Positions 5,997-6,072 of a stretch of DNA of 6,072 nucleotides are shown here, one piece after another. This DNA is from an uncultured Clostridium sp. (GTDB lineage Bacteria; Bacillota; Clostridia; Clostridiales; Clostridiaceae). Position numbers and translations under genes: made by a program. Each line of letters opens with the position of its first letter. Positions within the stretch are counted from its first letter, which is position 1. The stretch lies in assembly GCF_934754915.1 (NCBI RefSeq), contig NZ_CAKVKB010000169.1, positions 1-6,072 on the forward strand. The letters run 5' to 3'. The notes below the pieces were generated by a model, which was not told the DNA's origin, did not search any database, and saw only the letters and a list, made by a program, of their open reading frames with translations.

Positions 5997-6064
5997 ATAT
6001 TAAAGAAATCTTGAAAAGATTTGGCTATTCATTGTCAATTGTCCATTGTACATTGTTAATTGGA
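5997..6064 (+). repeat. Dispersed repeat, copy 3 (best preserved)
   Basis: The copy contains a perfect 7-bp hairpin (AAATCTT 6006-6012, loop GAA, AAGATTT 6016-6022). Four 7-bp tandem units follow: ATTGTCA (6031-6037), ATTGTCC (6038-6044), ATTGTAC (6045-6051) and ATTGTTA (6052-6058), with a partial fifth from 6059. Units 3 and 4 are identical to those in copy 2, and the first part matches copy 1. In the frame that is open in copy 1, this copy has TGA immediately after the first hairpin arm, which argues against coding. The element lies upstream of the helicase promoter and may continue past the window edge. Confidence 0.7.
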
Positions 6065-6072
6065 ATATATAT

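Noticed and set aside
5997..6064. CRISPR-like array
   Set aside because: The units are 7 bp and directly abutting with no spacers, and no cas genes are present; this is a short tandem repeat.

Overview
The window is very AT-rich and has short purine-rich Shine-Dalgarno sites, strong AT preference at third codon positions, and intergenic spacers that are almost entirely A/T. Together with the protein types, this points to a low-GC Firmicute, most likely Clostridium sensu stricto. That assignment is inferred from composition and general protein character, because no 16S or other marker gene is present.

Layout. Positions 1-33 may be the last codons of an upstream gene. A Nudix hydrolase gene follows (about 89-730, +). 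Next comes a 412-bp stretch without a convincing gene (731-1142), which holds two decayed copies of a dispersed repeat on either side of a 15-bp perfect inverted repeat. Then come a MATE-family multidrug/cation antiporter (1143-2477, +) and a small six-helix DUF308/HdeD-like membrane protein (2627-3103, +) that ends at a clear terminator (3150-3190). A two-gene unit follows with its own candidate promoter: a Cof-type HAD-IIB phosphatase (3300-4106, +) and, 28 nt later, a thioredoxin-like protein with a TTG start (4135-4464, +). A perfect 18-bp stem terminator (4557-4597) separates this unit from a convergent DEAD-box RNA helicase with a DEGD motif II (4640-5866, -). The last 206 bases hold the helicase promoter region and a third, better-preserved copy of the dispersed repeat.

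How the genes work together. The genes look like ordinary chromosomal housekeeping and accessory genes in short independent transcription units, not one pathway. The only strongly suggested co-transcription is HAD phosphatase plus thioredoxin-like protein. I found no phage, plasmid, transposase, toxin-antitoxin, defence or CRISPR signature, and no convincing new system.

The most interesting structure is the dispersed non-coding repeat, seen three times in 6 kb. It consists of a small hairpin followed by 7-bp tandem units of the form ATTGTNN. Its copies differ mostly outside the hairpin arms, and its reverse strand contains TTGACA, the consensus -35 box.
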